Source: Bordetella parapertussis
Lineage (GTDB): Bacteria > Pseudomonadota > Gammaproteobacteria > Burkholderiales > Burkholderiaceae_B
NCBI GenBank assembly: GCA_945903445.1
Contig: CAMDNZ010000022.1
Span: forward strand, 1-46,941
Length of the DNA: 46,941 nt
Direction: 5' to 3'
In this document: positions 24,603-33,429 of the stretch, piece after piece
How the letters are laid out: every line of letters starts with the position of its first letter
Position numbering within the stretch: position 1 is the first letter of the stretch
Position numbers and translations under genes: made by a program
The notes under the pieces: generated by a model
Seen by the model: the letters and a program-made list of their open reading frames with translations, nothing else
What the model was told of the DNA's origin: nothing
Database searches by the model: none

Positions 24603-27600
24603 TTCGAGCGGGTACGCATCACCGTCAGCAAGGCTTGCAGGGGGTGTGCCAGTGTGCGGCCCGCCAGGCGATCGACCTGACTGCGGCACGAGTATCCATC
24701 GGCCAACAAGACGGGCGACAAGGCCGATGCCGTGCCCCTTGCCGCGACAGGGACTGCGTCTGCGTGCCGCATATCGCTTGCCTGGCCGCGCTTGCTTGGC
24801 GATGTGTCCGTCAGTGCGCCAGGGTGGCGCTGCACGATGGCGTCCCAAGACTGGGCATAAATGATCCTCGAGGTCTCGACGTTGCGCGCCTCGTGGCCGT
24901 AGGTGCCGGACATGCCGCAGCAGCCGCTGTCGGCGACCGTCAGGCTTAGGCCGTGGCGGGCGAATACAGTCTGCCACAGCCCAACAGCTGCCGGGGCATT
25001 GGTTTTTTCGGTGCAGTGGGCCAATAGATGGAAGGGCGCCTGAGCACTTCGCTCGGCAGCGTCTTGTCCTTGCGGCAAACTGGCCAACCACTCTTGCGGC
25101 AACATTACCTGGGGTGCTCGATCGCCTAGCAGTTTTGCGTATTCCTGGCGATACACCAGCGTCATCGCCGGATCGAGGCCCACCAGTGCAACGCCATAGG
25201 CGCTCAAGGCCGATAGCGTTGCGGCATTGCGGCGTGCTGTGCGTTCGAATGCGCTCAAAAAGCCCTGCACCTGCAAGGGCTTGCCGTTGGCTTTGAACGG
25301 CGCCAGATACACCTTCCAGCCCAGTCGAGTCGCCAATTCGATCCAGTCGATAGCCAGTTGAGTTTCGAAGTAACGCGTGAACGCGTCTTGTACCAACACG
25401 ACGGTGCGCGCACGCTCTTTTGGCGAAAGGGCGCGCAAGGTGAATGCCGTGGCGGGCCGCACGTCGTAGCGGCTCAATGCCGCATCGAAATCGGCGCGGG
25501 CGATCAGCGGGCTATCGACCATGCCGGCCGTGCGTTTGAGCAGGCGGGCGATCAGACGATTACGCATGATGACGTTGTAGACGCCCGCTGCGCGTGCCAG
25601 TGTGGGGATCGTAAATTCGAGCGAACCGATGAAGTAGTCTTTCAGCGGGCGCAGGTAGCGGCCATGATAAAGCTCGAGAAAGCGCGAACGGAACTCGGGC
25701 ACGTTGACCTTGACAGGACATTGGCCTGCGCATGATTTACACGCGAGGCATCCCGCCATGGCGTCATAGACCTGATGCGAGAAATCGTGTTCGCCGCGCG
25801 CACGCCGCCATGTGTTGCGCACGCGGGCAGGCAGGCCGCGTAGGCCCCAACGCTGGGTGTTATGGGCGTCTTGCAACACATCGACGCCGGCCGCGTCCTG
25901 TAGCCGCAACCATTCGCGCATCAGCGATGCACGTCCTTTAGGCGAGTGAACGCGGTCGCGCGTGCCTTTCCAGGACGGACACATGGCGTCGTCGGGGTCG
26001 TAGTTGTAGCAGGCGCCATTGCCATTGCAATGCACGGCGGTCCCGTAGCTTTGCCACACGCGTTCGTCGATGGTGCGATCTAGGTCGCCCCGAAAGGTGA
26101 CGGCGTCGATACGCAAGAGCGGCTGGTCGCTGGCGAGCGGCGTGGCAATCTTGCCAGGGTTGAACTGGTTGTGCGGATCGAAGGCGGACTTCACTTCTTG
26201 TAGGGCCGAATACAGTGATCCAAAAAAAGCCGGACCGTACTCCGAGCGCACGCCCTTGCCGTGCTCGCCCCATAACAAGCCGCCGTAGCGTTGGGTGAGC
26301 GCGGCTACGCCATCGGTAATAGGACGCACTAGCGCTGCCTGTGCGGGGTCTTTCATGTCCAGGACGGGACGCACGTGCAGGACGCCGGCATCGACGTGAC
26401 CGAACATGCCGTATTGCAAGCCATGGCCGTCGAGCAAGGCGCGGAAGTCGGCGATGAAGTCGGCCAGGCGTTCGGGTGGTACGGCGGTGTCTTCGACGAA
26501 AGCTTGGGGACGGGCTTCGCCTTGGACGTTGCCCAGCAAACCCACGGCGCGCTTGCGCATGGCGTAAATCTTCTTTACGGCGGCTTCGCCATGCGCCAGG
26601 GTGTGACCCAAGCGGCGCACCCCGGCATCGGCCTGGATGTGCGCGACAAACGCCTCGACCTGCGCGTCGAGTGCTTGTGGATCGTCGCCGCTGAATTCGA
26701 CCAGGTTGATGCCCAAGGTCGGCGCGGTGGGATCGGCGGGGAAGTAATCGGCCACCCCGTCCCAGACGATGTCCTGCATGGCCAGCAAGAGCACCTTGGA
26801 ATCCACCGTTTCGATGGATAAGGGGTGGTGCGCCATGAGCGCCTGCGCATCGCGCAAGGCATCCATGAAACTGGCGTAGCGAATATTGATGAGCGTGCTG
26901 TGACGCGGAATCGGCAGTACGTTCAGCAAAGCTTCTGTGACGAAACCCAAGGAACCCTCGGCCCCGCAAAGCACGCTGTTCAGGTTGAACCGCCCTTGTG
27001 CGTCGCGCAGGTGCGCCAGATCGTAGCCCGTCAGGCACCGGTTGAGCTTCGGGAATTTCGCTTCGATTTCGTTGGCGCGGGTTTCGACGATCTTGCCTAC
27101 CGTTCGATAGATCGCGCCGATCCGATCGTCGCGCGCGGCCAGTGCGGCATACGCTTCGGCGTCTACTGGTTCGCTGAAGTGGCGTTCGCCACCCAGCAGT
27201 ACGGTATCGAGCGCCAGTACGTGGTCGCGTGTCTTGCCGTAGGTACAGCTGCCTTGGCCGCTCGCATCGGTATTGATCATGCCGCCCAAGGTAGCGCGGT
27301 TGGACGTGGATAGTTCGGGTGCAAAAAACAAACCATGCGGACGTAAGGCCGCATTGAGTTGGTCTTTCACCACACCCGCCTGAACCCGTACGGTGCACGC
27401 TGCGACGTCGATATCCAGAATGCGGTTCATGTGGCGTGATACGTCCACCACGATGCCATCGGTCAAGGACTGGCCATTGGTGCCCGTGCCACCGCCACGC
27501 GGCGTCAGGACGATTTTGCGATAGGCGGATTTTGCCGCCAGCCGAGCCAGGCATTGCACGTCGGCTGTGTCGCGAGGGAACACGGCGGCCTGAGGAAGGC

Positions 27601-27748
27601 GCTGATAGATCGAATTGTCGGTCGCCAGAACGGTGCGCGTGGCATAACCCGCTTCGATCTCGCCCTGAAAACCGGCGGTGTGAAGAGCGTCGAGGAATTG
27701 TTGGTACTGAGGCCGGAGCGTATCCTCGGGCGCGATGCGGGCGATCAT
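24587..27748 (-). CDS. FAD/Fe-S 2-hydroxyacid dehydrogenase, YdiJ type
   Basis: A 1053-residue fusion of a FAD-linked oxidase (PCMH-type) with an iron-sulfur module. The FAD pyrophosphate loop is RGGGTGTNGQ (84-93) and the FAD-oxidase C-terminal part ends at FDPHNQFNPGK (523-533). Cys574, Cys580 and Cys590 lie in an inter-domain segment, followed by the [4Fe-4S] motif CLACKSCAGQCP (667-678). A CCG-type domain at the C-terminus contains HCTEK and SGCCGMSGTYG. E. coli YdiJ and similar proteins oxidise D-2-hydroxyacids such as D-2-hydroxyglutarate or D-lactate; the substrate here is inferred. An extra Ser/Ala-rich loop (about 25 residues, after HPGALTDTSP) interrupts the last domain. No clear Shine-Dalgarno sequence. 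Confidence 0.85.
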   Translation of the reverse strand: MIARIAPEDTLRPQYQQFLDALHTAGFQGEIEAGYATRTVLATDNSIYQRLPQAAVFPRDTADVQCLARLAAKSAYRKIVLTPRGGGTGTNGQSLTDGIVVDVSRHMNRILDIDVAACTVRVQAGVVKDQLNAALRPHGLFFAPELSTSNRATLGGMINTDASGQGSCTYGKTRDHVLALDTVLLGGERHFSEPVDAEAYAALAARDDRIGAIYRTVGKIVETRANEIEAKFPKLNRCLTGYDLAHLRDAQGRFNLNSVLCGAEGSLGFVTEALLNVLPIPRHSTLINIRYASFMDALRDAQALMAHHPLSIETVDSKVLLLAMQDIVWDGVADYFPADPTAPTLGINLVEFSGDDPQALDAQVEAFVAHIQADAGVRRLGHTLAHGEAAVKKIYAMRKRAVGLLGNVQGEARPQAFVEDTAVPPERLADFIADFRALLDGHGLQYGMFGHVDAGVLHVRPVLDMKDPAQAALVRPITDGVAALTQRYGGLLWGEHGKGVRSEYGPAFFGSLYSALQEVKSAFDPHNQFNPGKIATPLASDQPLLRIDAVTFRGDLDRTIDERVWQSYGTAVHCNGNGACYNYDPDDAMCPSWKGTRDRVHSPKGRASLMREWLRLQDAAGVDVLQDAHNTQRWGLRGLPARVRNTWRRARGEHDFSHQVYDAMAGCLACKSCAGQCPVKVNVPEFRSRFLELYHGRYLRPLKDYFIGSLEFTIPTLARAAGVYNVIMRNRLIARLLKRTAGMVDSPLIARADFDAALSRYDVRPATAFTLRALSPKERARTVVLVQDAFTRYFETQLAIDWIELATRLGWKVYLAPFKANGKPLQVQGFLSAFERTARRNAATLSALSAYGVALVGLDPAMTLVYRQEYAKLLGDRAPQVMLPQEWLASLPQGQDAAERSAQAPFHLLAHCTEKTNAPAAVGLWQTVFARHGLSLTVADSGCCGMSGTYGHEARNVETSRIIYAQSWDAIVQRHPGALTDTSPSKRGQASDMRHADAVPVAARGTASALSPVLLADGYSCRSQVDRLAGRTLAHPLQALLTVMRTRSNQSKP

Positions 27749-27894
27749 GGGTGCGGCCAGGTGGTATCAGCAAAACGTACATTTTATGCAGATTCTTGTA
27801 TTTCTTGTCAGGTGCTTTGTCGATATGCCCTGGTGCGGCGTACAGATCGATGTCGTGTTGAATTGAATAAACAGGAAATTTGTTTTGTATAGGC

Positions 27895-28043
27895 GCCCTA
27901 AAAAGGGCGATAAAGTGAGATAAACCCTATAACTATCCGATTTGTGCCGTTTGTGCTTTGATTTCCATGTGTTTAAGCGGCATAATTGCCCCTAAAAAGG
28001 TAGTTAAACTGTAGAAATTGATTTTTTTTGCCCTAAAAGGGGC
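27895..28043 (+). promoter_or_regulatory. hipBA promoter with three palindromic operators
   Basis: Three copies of a 14-bp palindrome, consensus GCCCTAAAARGGGC: 27895-27908 (GCCCTAAAAAGGGC), 27989-28002 (CCCCTAAAAAGGTA, half degenerate) and 28030-28043 (GCCCTAAAAGGGGC). A good promoter, TTGATT (27958-27963) - 17 bp - CATAAT (27981-27986), ends two bases before the second copy, so a bound repressor would cover the transcription start. The last two copies are 41 bp apart, about four helical turns. The DNA around is AT-rich compared with its neighbours. HipB-type autoregulation is the obvious explanation. Confidence 0.65.
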
Positions 28044-28083
28044 AATTATTAAAAAGCCAATCATTTTCAGCGAGGGTAGAAAG

Positions 28084-28413
28084 ATGGAATCGATGGTGGA
28101 TCGGACCCCGGAAGAGTTGGAGGCCGAGATCGGCGATCAGCTCCGAAGCCTACGAGTCAATCGAAACATCGACCAAAAGACTTTGGCCGAGCGCGCGGGA
28201 ATCAGCTTGCGGGCCTTGCGTAATCTGGAGGGCGGCGCGGGCACCACGCTGCGCACGCTAGTCTCGGTGGTTCGAGCGCTGGGCCGCCAGGATTGGTTGC
28301 GCACGGTCGGGCCTGTGGCGTCCATCAACCCGTTGATGTTGAGCCGGACGGCGCAGCCGCGCCAGCGTGCAAGCCGCCCGCGCCGATCGACCGATAGCGG
28401 CGCGGGTACGTAA
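28084..28413 (+). CDS. HipB-like antitoxin / autorepressor (XRE family)
   Basis: A 109-residue helix-turn-helix protein. Start at ATG 28084 (MESMVDRTPEELEAEIGDQL) after a purine-rich GAGGGTAGAAAG. The HTH core is about residues 17-67 (RNIDQKTLAERAGISLRALR). The C-terminal 30 residues are Arg/Ser-rich and flexible. Position directly before hipA, with stop and start overlapping by one base (TAATG), identifies it as the antitoxin that binds the toxin and represses the operon. It is longer than E. coli HipB (88 residues) because of the C-terminal tail. Confidence 0.85.
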   Translation: MESMVDRTPEELEAEIGDQLRSLRVNRNIDQKTLAERAGISLRALRNLEGGAGTTLRTLVSVVRALGRQDWLRTVGPVASINPLMLSRTAQPRQRASRPRRSTDSGAGT

Positions 28414-29738
28414 TGGCAACCCGTCGGCCACGTCGCGCGAGTCCGTATCGGCACGTCAACAGTGTCGACGTTTATCTATGGGACAAGCACGTGGGCGCTG
28501 TCGCGCTCGATCCTGCCTATGGGTATTATGCCTTTGCGTATACGCCGCAGTTCAGGGAAAGCGGGATCGATCCCGCGCCGCTACACATGCCGGTGGCACG
28601 AGACGAGGTCTATCTCTTTCCTGATTTGCCCGTGGCGACCTACAAGCGCTTGCCTGCGCTGTTAAGCGATGCGCTGCCGGACGATTTCGGCAACGCGCTT
28701 ATCAATCGCTACATGGCGGACAAAGGTATTGCCGCCGATCGGGTGACGCCGCTCGATCGTCTGGCCTACATGAGCACGCGGGCCATGGGCGCGCTGACCT
28801 TCAAACCGGTACGCGGTCCGGCTCCGCAAAAACCCACTGCGGTCGAACTGAGTCGTCTGGTGGATGAAGCGCGCCGAGCGGTCAAAGGCAGCGTCGATGA
28901 CGAGGAGCATACCAACGCCGCCTTGCGTAGCATCATCGAAGTGGGCACATCGGCCGGCGGTGCGCGCGCCAAGGCAGTGATCGCCTGGAATCCCGATACC
29001 GACGATATCCGTACGGGTCAGCTCGACGCGCCCGAGGGTTTCGAGCATTGGTTGCTCAAGTTCGACGGCATGGGCACCGACAGCGAGTTGGGGGCGTCTC
29101 AGGATTATGGCCGCATCGAGTACGCCTATCACCTGATGGCGCGTGCCGCAGGCATCGAGATGATGGATTGCCGGGTGTTGGAAGAGAACGGCCGGGCACA
29201 TTTCATGACCAGGCGGTTCGACCGGGGGGGCGGCAATACGCGTCATCACATGCAGACGCTGTGCGCCATGGATCATCTGGATTACAAGAAAAAGGGCGTG
29301 AATGCCTATTCGCAGCTGTTCCAGGTCATCCGCCAGCTCGATCTGCCTTACGAGGACATGGAAGAAGCGTTTCGCAGAATGGTCTTCAACGTGATGGCGC
29401 GTAACTGCGACGATCACACCAAGAACTTTTCGTTTCTGCTCGAGCAGGGAAAAGCCTGGCGTCTGTCGCCAGCGTACGACCTGACCTTCGCCCACAATCC
29501 ACAGGGCGAATGGACGCACCAGCATCTGATGTCGGTGAATGGCAAGTTCAAGGGCTTCACCGTGGACGATCTGCTGGCCGAGGCCGAGCGGCGCGGCATC
29601 GGCACTGCCAGGCGAGTGATCGAGGAGGTGAGGGCGGCCGTGGCGCAGTGGCAGGACTATGCAGGGGCTGCGGGCGTGCCGGAGTCGATCGCTGCCGGCA
29701 TCAAGGCGCAGTTCAAACTACTCGAGTCGTCCTGGTAG
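28413..29738 (+). CDS. HipA-family Ser/Thr kinase toxin
   Basis: A 441-residue HipA-like kinase; E. coli HipA phosphorylates glutamyl-tRNA synthetase and causes growth arrest and persistence. The N-terminal HipA domain spans about residues 18-130. The flexible Gly-rich loop IEVGTSAGGARAKAVI (175-190) carries Ser/Thr comparable to the autophosphorylation site and a conserved Lys. The catalytic loop is NVMARNCDDHTKN (326-338) and the metal-binding Asp is in SPAYDL (352-357). All active-site elements look intact. The target may differ from E. coli HipA. It is cotranscribed with the upstream HTH gene and converges with a vapC gene. Confidence 0.9.
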   Translation: MATRRPRRASPYRHVNSVDVYLWDKHVGAVALDPAYGYYAFAYTPQFRESGIDPAPLHMPVARDEVYLFPDLPVATYKRLPALLSDALPDDFGNALINRYMADKGIAADRVTPLDRLAYMSTRAMGALTFKPVRGPAPQKPTAVELSRLVDEARRAVKGSVDDEEHTNAALRSIIEVGTSAGGARAKAVIAWNPDTDDIRTGQLDAPEGFEHWLLKFDGMGTDSELGASQDYGRIEYAYHLMARAAGIEMMDCRVLEENGRAHFMTRRFDRGGGNTRHHMQTLCAMDHLDYKKKGVNAYSQLFQVIRQLDLPYEDMEEAFRRMVFNVMARNCDDHTKNFSFLLEQGKAWRLSPAYDLTFAHNPQGEWTHQHLMSVNGKFKGFTVDDLLAEAERRGIGTARRVIEEVRAAVAQWQDYAGAAGVPESIAAGIKAQFKLLESSW

Positions 29739-29784
29739 CACGGGCCATGGATGCAGTCAGGACCTGCGCTCGACACAGCCGATA

Positions 29785-30186
29785 TCAAATCATCGTGGCC
29801 TTGTTTTTCGGTACAAAAACGACGCCTGGCAGCGCTTCGAAATGAGCGTCGCAAGTGACAAGTTCGGCCTGATGGTGCCGAGCGGTGGCATACACAATAG
29901 CGTCGGCAGTTGCCAACTTGTATTGGCGGTGAAGTTCTGCGGCCAGTAGGACAATGGTCGTGTCCATAGCAACGACTACGCACTTTTGTGTATAAGCAAT
30001 AACTTGATCGGCTTCGTCATCGCCTACTTCGCGTACTAGCCATTTCGAAAGTTCGAGTTGGACGAGGGTGGGCACGATGCAATGGTGTCTGTCGGGAAAG
30101 TGGTCGCGTAGCGCACGACCTAGTTCGCTGTCGGTAAGCCATTCGATCCAGACTGATGTGTCGACGACGCGTAGATGTTCGCGCAT
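29785..30186 (-). CDS. vapC: VapC-type PIN-domain toxin
   Basis: A 133-residue PIN-domain ribonuclease. The four acidic metal ligands are in place: Asp9 (VVDTSVW), Glu45 (LVQLELSK), Asp95 (LATADAIVYA) and Asp113 (VTCDAHF). VapC toxins cleave tRNA or rRNA and are held in check by a cognate VapB. Its ATG overlaps the stop codon of the upstream antitoxin frame (TGATG). No truncation or lost catalytic residue is visible, although the antitoxin frame carries an internal stop. Confidence 0.9.
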   Translation of the reverse strand: MREHLRVVDTSVWIEWLTDSELGRALRDHFPDRHHCIVPTLVQLELSKWLVREVGDDEADQVIAYTQKCVVVAMDTTIVLLAAELHRQYKLATADAIVYATARHHQAELVTCDAHFEALPGVVFVPKNKATMI

Positions 30187-30410
30187 CAGTAGCGATCGCC
30201 ACGATCACGATAGTTATCTTTGCTCGCGCCTTTTGCTATACCTGCCAGCTGACTAAGCTCCGGGACGGGTATCACCAGAACACCATTGCCTTTGGAAATA
30301 AAAACAAATTCTTGTCCCGCCGCTCAATGCTGCTCTTCCCGAACAACTTTAGGGATGGATATCTGGAACTTACTCGACAGGGTGGCGGTTGCAGCCATTT
30401 CTTGACTCAT
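30186..30410 (-). pseudogene. vapB: VapB/AbrB-type antitoxin with in-frame TGA
   Basis: On the minus strand the frame from ATG 30410 reads MSQEMAATATLSSKFQISIP, then KVVREEQH, a TGA stop at codon 29 (30326-30324), then AAGQEFVFISKGNGVLVIPV, PELSQLAGIAKGASKDNYRD and RGDRY to a proper stop at 30188-30186. Ignoring the TGA it is a complete 74-residue SpoVT/AbrB antitoxin of the family whose members usually have Trp at this place (REExHWxAGQ), so TGG to TGA is the likely change. The normal TGATG junction with vapC is kept. It may be a recent nonsense mutation, a sequencing error or a read-through site. Confidence 0.85.
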
Positions 30411-30510
30411 CTTTATCGATCGATATTTGGTAAGAATACACGATTTCGCTTGAGCCGGGCATCATCGCATGACGCTATTCAATGCAGTCGCAGAATCGAA
30501 TAAGGATTTT

Positions 30511-31452
30511 TCACTCGATATTCTGCGCCTGCTCGCGCATCTGCTCGATCAAGACTTTCAAGTCCATGGCGGCGTGGGTCATCTCGAGGCTGGCGGCTTT
30601 CGAGCCCAGTGTGTTGGCTTCGCGGTTCATTTCCTGAAACAGGAAGTCCAGGCGTTTGCCCGCGCTACCACCCGCCGATGCGGGCCGTTTGCCGCCCGTC
30701 GGCTGTGCCGACTTGCCTTCCAGAATGGCTTGCAACTCTTGCAGGTGCGAGCGCAGCCGGGCGATTTCTTCGGCCACGTCGATACGCAGGGCGAACAGGG
30801 TTGCCTCCTGCGACAGACGCTCGGACAGTTCGCTGCCGCTGATGCTGGCAAAGCCGCCCGGAAACGCCGCCGACAGCGTGTCGCGCAATTTCGCAGCCAG
30901 TTTGTCGCGATGCTCTTGCAGCATCACGGGGAGATGTGCCTGGACCCGCTCGATGACGCTTGCAGCCTCGTCGGCACAGGTTCGCATGACCTCGGCCAGC
31001 CGCTCGCCCTCGCGCGCTCTTGCGGCTTGAAGCTGCGACAAGGCATCGTTCGCTGCGCTCAAGCACGCCGCCCCCCACACTTCTCCGTCGAACGACTCGG
31101 TCGCGCGCTGGCCGGGCCAGTTCAGCAGTTCGATCAATCGGGGAGCCGCCACGTCGGGCATCACGCCGCGGGCCAGAGCGAGTTGTGCCGCCACGTGCGC
31201 CAGCGATTGCGCATCCAGCTGGCCTGCGTCGGCGCGATCCTGACGCATGAAGCTGGCGCGCACTTCGACTTTGCCGCGTCCCAATGCCGCGGTGAGCCGC
31301 TCGCGCAGCGCGGCTTCGACATGGCGCAACTCCTCGGGCAGCTTGAAGTACAGATCCAGAAAGCGGCTATTGACGCTGCGAATTTCAAACGAGAGAGTGC
31401 CTTGCGTCGTGTCGGCTCGGGCGCTGCCGAAAGCAGTCATGCTATGGATCAT
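30511..31452 (-). CDS. yicC: YicC-family protein (RNase adaptor / endoribonuclease)
   Basis: A 313-residue YicC protein. The N-terminal YicC domain starts MIHSMTAFGSARADT and has RSVNSRFLDLYFKLPEEL (about 25-42). The C-terminal DUF1732 domain includes RLDFLFQEMNREANTLGSKA near the end. E. coli YicC takes part in small-RNA turnover with PNPase. A Gly/Ser-rich insertion (SAQPTGGKRPASAGGSAG) just before the last motif makes it about 20 residues longer than usual. It is downstream of ggt on the same strand with a 12-base gap. Confidence 0.9.
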   Translation of the reverse strand: MIHSMTAFGSARADTTQGTLSFEIRSVNSRFLDLYFKLPEELRHVEAALRERLTAALGRGKVEVRASFMRQDRADAGQLDAQSLAHVAAQLALARGVMPDVAAPRLIELLNWPGQRATESFDGEVWGAACLSAANDALSQLQAARAREGERLAEVMRTCADEAASVIERVQAHLPVMLQEHRDKLAAKLRDTLSAAFPGGFASISGSELSERLSQEATLFALRIDVAEEIARLRSHLQELQAILEGKSAQPTGGKRPASAGGSAGKRLDFLFQEMNREANTLGSKAASLEMTHAAMDLKVLIEQMREQAQNIE

Positions 31453-31464
31453 GGAGATGTTCGC

Positions 31465-33312
31465 TTAGTAGCCAGCGGTCAGACCGTCTGGGTTGCGGGG
31501 ATCGGATGCACCGTACAGCATGCCGTCGTGCCATTGAATGGTGTTTGTGCGGCCCATCACGGGCTTGAGCACTATATTGTGACCCATGCGGGTCAGACGC
31601 TGCAACGTGTCGGGACTAAAACCGCGCTCGATACGAAGTTCGTCCGGCATGCCTTGATGGTGGAAACGCGGCTGGGCTGCCGATTCGGCCGGATTCATGC
31701 CGAAGTCGATGGCGTTGACCAAGGTTTGCAAGACGGTGGTGATGATGCGGGCACCACCGGGCGAGCCCGTCACCAGCCAAGGTTTGCCGTTTTTCAGCAC
31801 GATGACCGGCGTCATCGAGCTCAAGGGCCTTTTGCCGGCCTGTACCGCATTGGCATCGCCGCCCAGCAGGCCATAGGCGTTGGGCACGCCGGCTTTGGCA
31901 GAGAAGTCATCCATCTCGTTGTTCATCAACACGCCTGTGCCCGCCGCCACGATGCCCGACCCGAAATTCAAGTTCAAGGTATAGGTAGTGCTGACCACGT
32001 TGCCCGCGTTGTCGGCCACCGAGTAGTGCGTGGTCTGGGGGCTTTCGTAAGGTTGCGGCTTGCCCGGCCGCAGCGTGTTGCCGGGGCGCGCACGACCGGC
32101 ATCGATACGCGCCGCCAGACTATCGGCGTAGCGACGCGAGGTCAGCCCACTGACCGGAACCGATACGAAATCGGGGTCGCCCATGTATTCGGCACGGTCG
32201 GTGTAGGCGAGTTTCATGGCCTCGCTCATCAGATGAATCGCCTGTGCGCTACCGGCACCGAGTTCGCCAAGAGAATAGCGCTCCAGGATGTTCAGAATCT
32301 GCACCACATGCGCGCCGCCCGAGCTGGGTGGCGGCATGGACACGATGCGATAACCGCGATAGCTGCCTGAGATGGGCCGACGCTCCACCGCCAGATAGGC
32401 TTTCAGATCCGCCAGGCCGATGATGCCGTTATGGGCTTTCATTTCGGCGGCGATCTTCTCTGCGGTCGTGCCCTCGTAAAATCCTTTTGCGCCTTGCTGC
32501 GCAATGCGTTCCAGGGTGCCGGCCAAATCCGTCTGACGCAGGATGTCGCCGGTTTGCAGGGGGATGTGCGGGGCGTCGCTGGCGCACGGCGAGGGTGAGC
32601 ACGCCGTCGGCGCTTTGAAGAATATCTTTTTCGTGGCCGGCCACTGTTGCAGGACATCGGCTTCCGCCTGCAAGATTCTGGCGAGTGTGGGCGGGATGGG
32701 AAACCCGTCGCGCGCCAATGCGATGGCCGGTGCCATCACTTTGGCACGTGGCAAGGTGCCGTATTTTTCCAATGCCTTCAGCAGGCCCGCCACGGTGCCG
32801 GGTACGCCGATCGCTCGATGGGTGTAGAGCGACTCGCCGGGAATCAAGTCGCCCGACGCGTCCAGGTACATATTGCGGCGTGCCGCCGCTGGCGCGGTTT
32901 CGCGGAAGTCCAGGGCGATGTCCTGACCCGATTGCGAGTGATGGATCAACATGAAACCGCCGCCGCCCAGGTTGCCGGCGTTGGGCAGGGTGACTGCCAG
33001 GGCGAAGCCCACGGCGACTGCCGAATCGATGGCGTTGCCACCCTGGCGCATGATCTCGACGCCGACGCGTGTCGCCAGCGTGCTATCGGAGGCCACCATG
33101 CCATGGGCCGCTTCGACCGGCGAGAAAATATTCGAACCGAATTCGTAGCTGGACATGGGGTCGCGCGTTTGCACCCCCGTGGATGCCGTTTTCGACGCCG
33201 GATCGGCAGCGGTGGGCATCGGCCCTTGAGCCCAGGAGATCGATGCGCCCGCCAGCGCAAGTTGTGCGACAGCCAGGCGGACCATCGATCGGATAGGGGG
33301 GGCGGCAAACAT
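31465..33312 (-). CDS. ggt: Gamma-glutamyltransferase, periplasmic
   Basis: A 615-residue precursor of the glutathione-cleaving N-terminal nucleophile hydrolase. The signal peptide is at about 1-28 (cleavage near SWA|QG). The large-subunit part has NLGGGGFML (114-122) and FRETAP (136-141). Self-cleavage is expected between Gln426 and Thr427 (SPQTTHYSV), making Thr427 the nucleophile. The oxyanion loop SSMTP and GSPGG are present in the small subunit. AAGGAG lies 7 bases before the ATG. It supplies cysteinylglycine and glutamate from periplasmic glutathione. It is divergent from rph. Confidence 0.93.
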   Translation of the reverse strand: MFAAPPIRSMVRLAVAQLALAGASISWAQGPMPTAADPASKTASTGVQTRDPMSSYEFGSNIFSPVEAAHGMVASDSTLATRVGVEIMRQGGNAIDSAVAVGFALAVTLPNAGNLGGGGFMLIHHSQSGQDIALDFRETAPAAARRNMYLDASGDLIPGESLYTHRAIGVPGTVAGLLKALEKYGTLPRAKVMAPAIALARDGFPIPPTLARILQAEADVLQQWPATKKIFFKAPTACSPSPCASDAPHIPLQTGDILRQTDLAGTLERIAQQGAKGFYEGTTAEKIAAEMKAHNGIIGLADLKAYLAVERRPISGSYRGYRIVSMPPPSSGGAHVVQILNILERYSLGELGAGSAQAIHLMSEAMKLAYTDRAEYMGDPDFVSVPVSGLTSRRYADSLAARIDAGRARPGNTLRPGKPQPYESPQTTHYSVADNAGNVVSTTYTLNLNFGSGIVAAGTGVLMNNEMDDFSAKAGVPNAYGLLGGDANAVQAGKRPLSSMTPVIVLKNGKPWLVTGSPGGARIITTVLQTLVNAIDFGMNPAESAAQPRFHHQGMPDELRIERGFSPDTLQRLTRMGHNIVLKPVMGRTNTIQWHDGMLYGASDPRNPDGLTAGY

Positions 33313-33429
33313 GACGGAACTCCTTTGAATGTCGGGCCCTGCATCGGAACACAGCCATACCGTCTCGAGGTGACTGACTTGGCGGGGTTAGAATCGCGAT
33401 GGCCGATCTTAACCTTCTGGAGTTACCCC

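Noticed and set aside
25938..27782. A 614-codon minus-strand frame within the FAD/Fe-S dehydrogenase
   Set aside because: Same strand, shifted frame, extremely Arg-rich; a shadow of the dehydrogenase.
30469..32370. A 633-codon open frame on the plus strand
   Set aside because: It is antisense to yicC and ggt, both certain genes; its His/Arg/Gln-rich translation is typical of the mirror frame of high-G+C coding DNA.
32647..33429. Upstream extension of the rph frame
   Set aside because: It is antisense to ggt and does not resemble any protein; the family N-terminus begins at the TTG at 33430.
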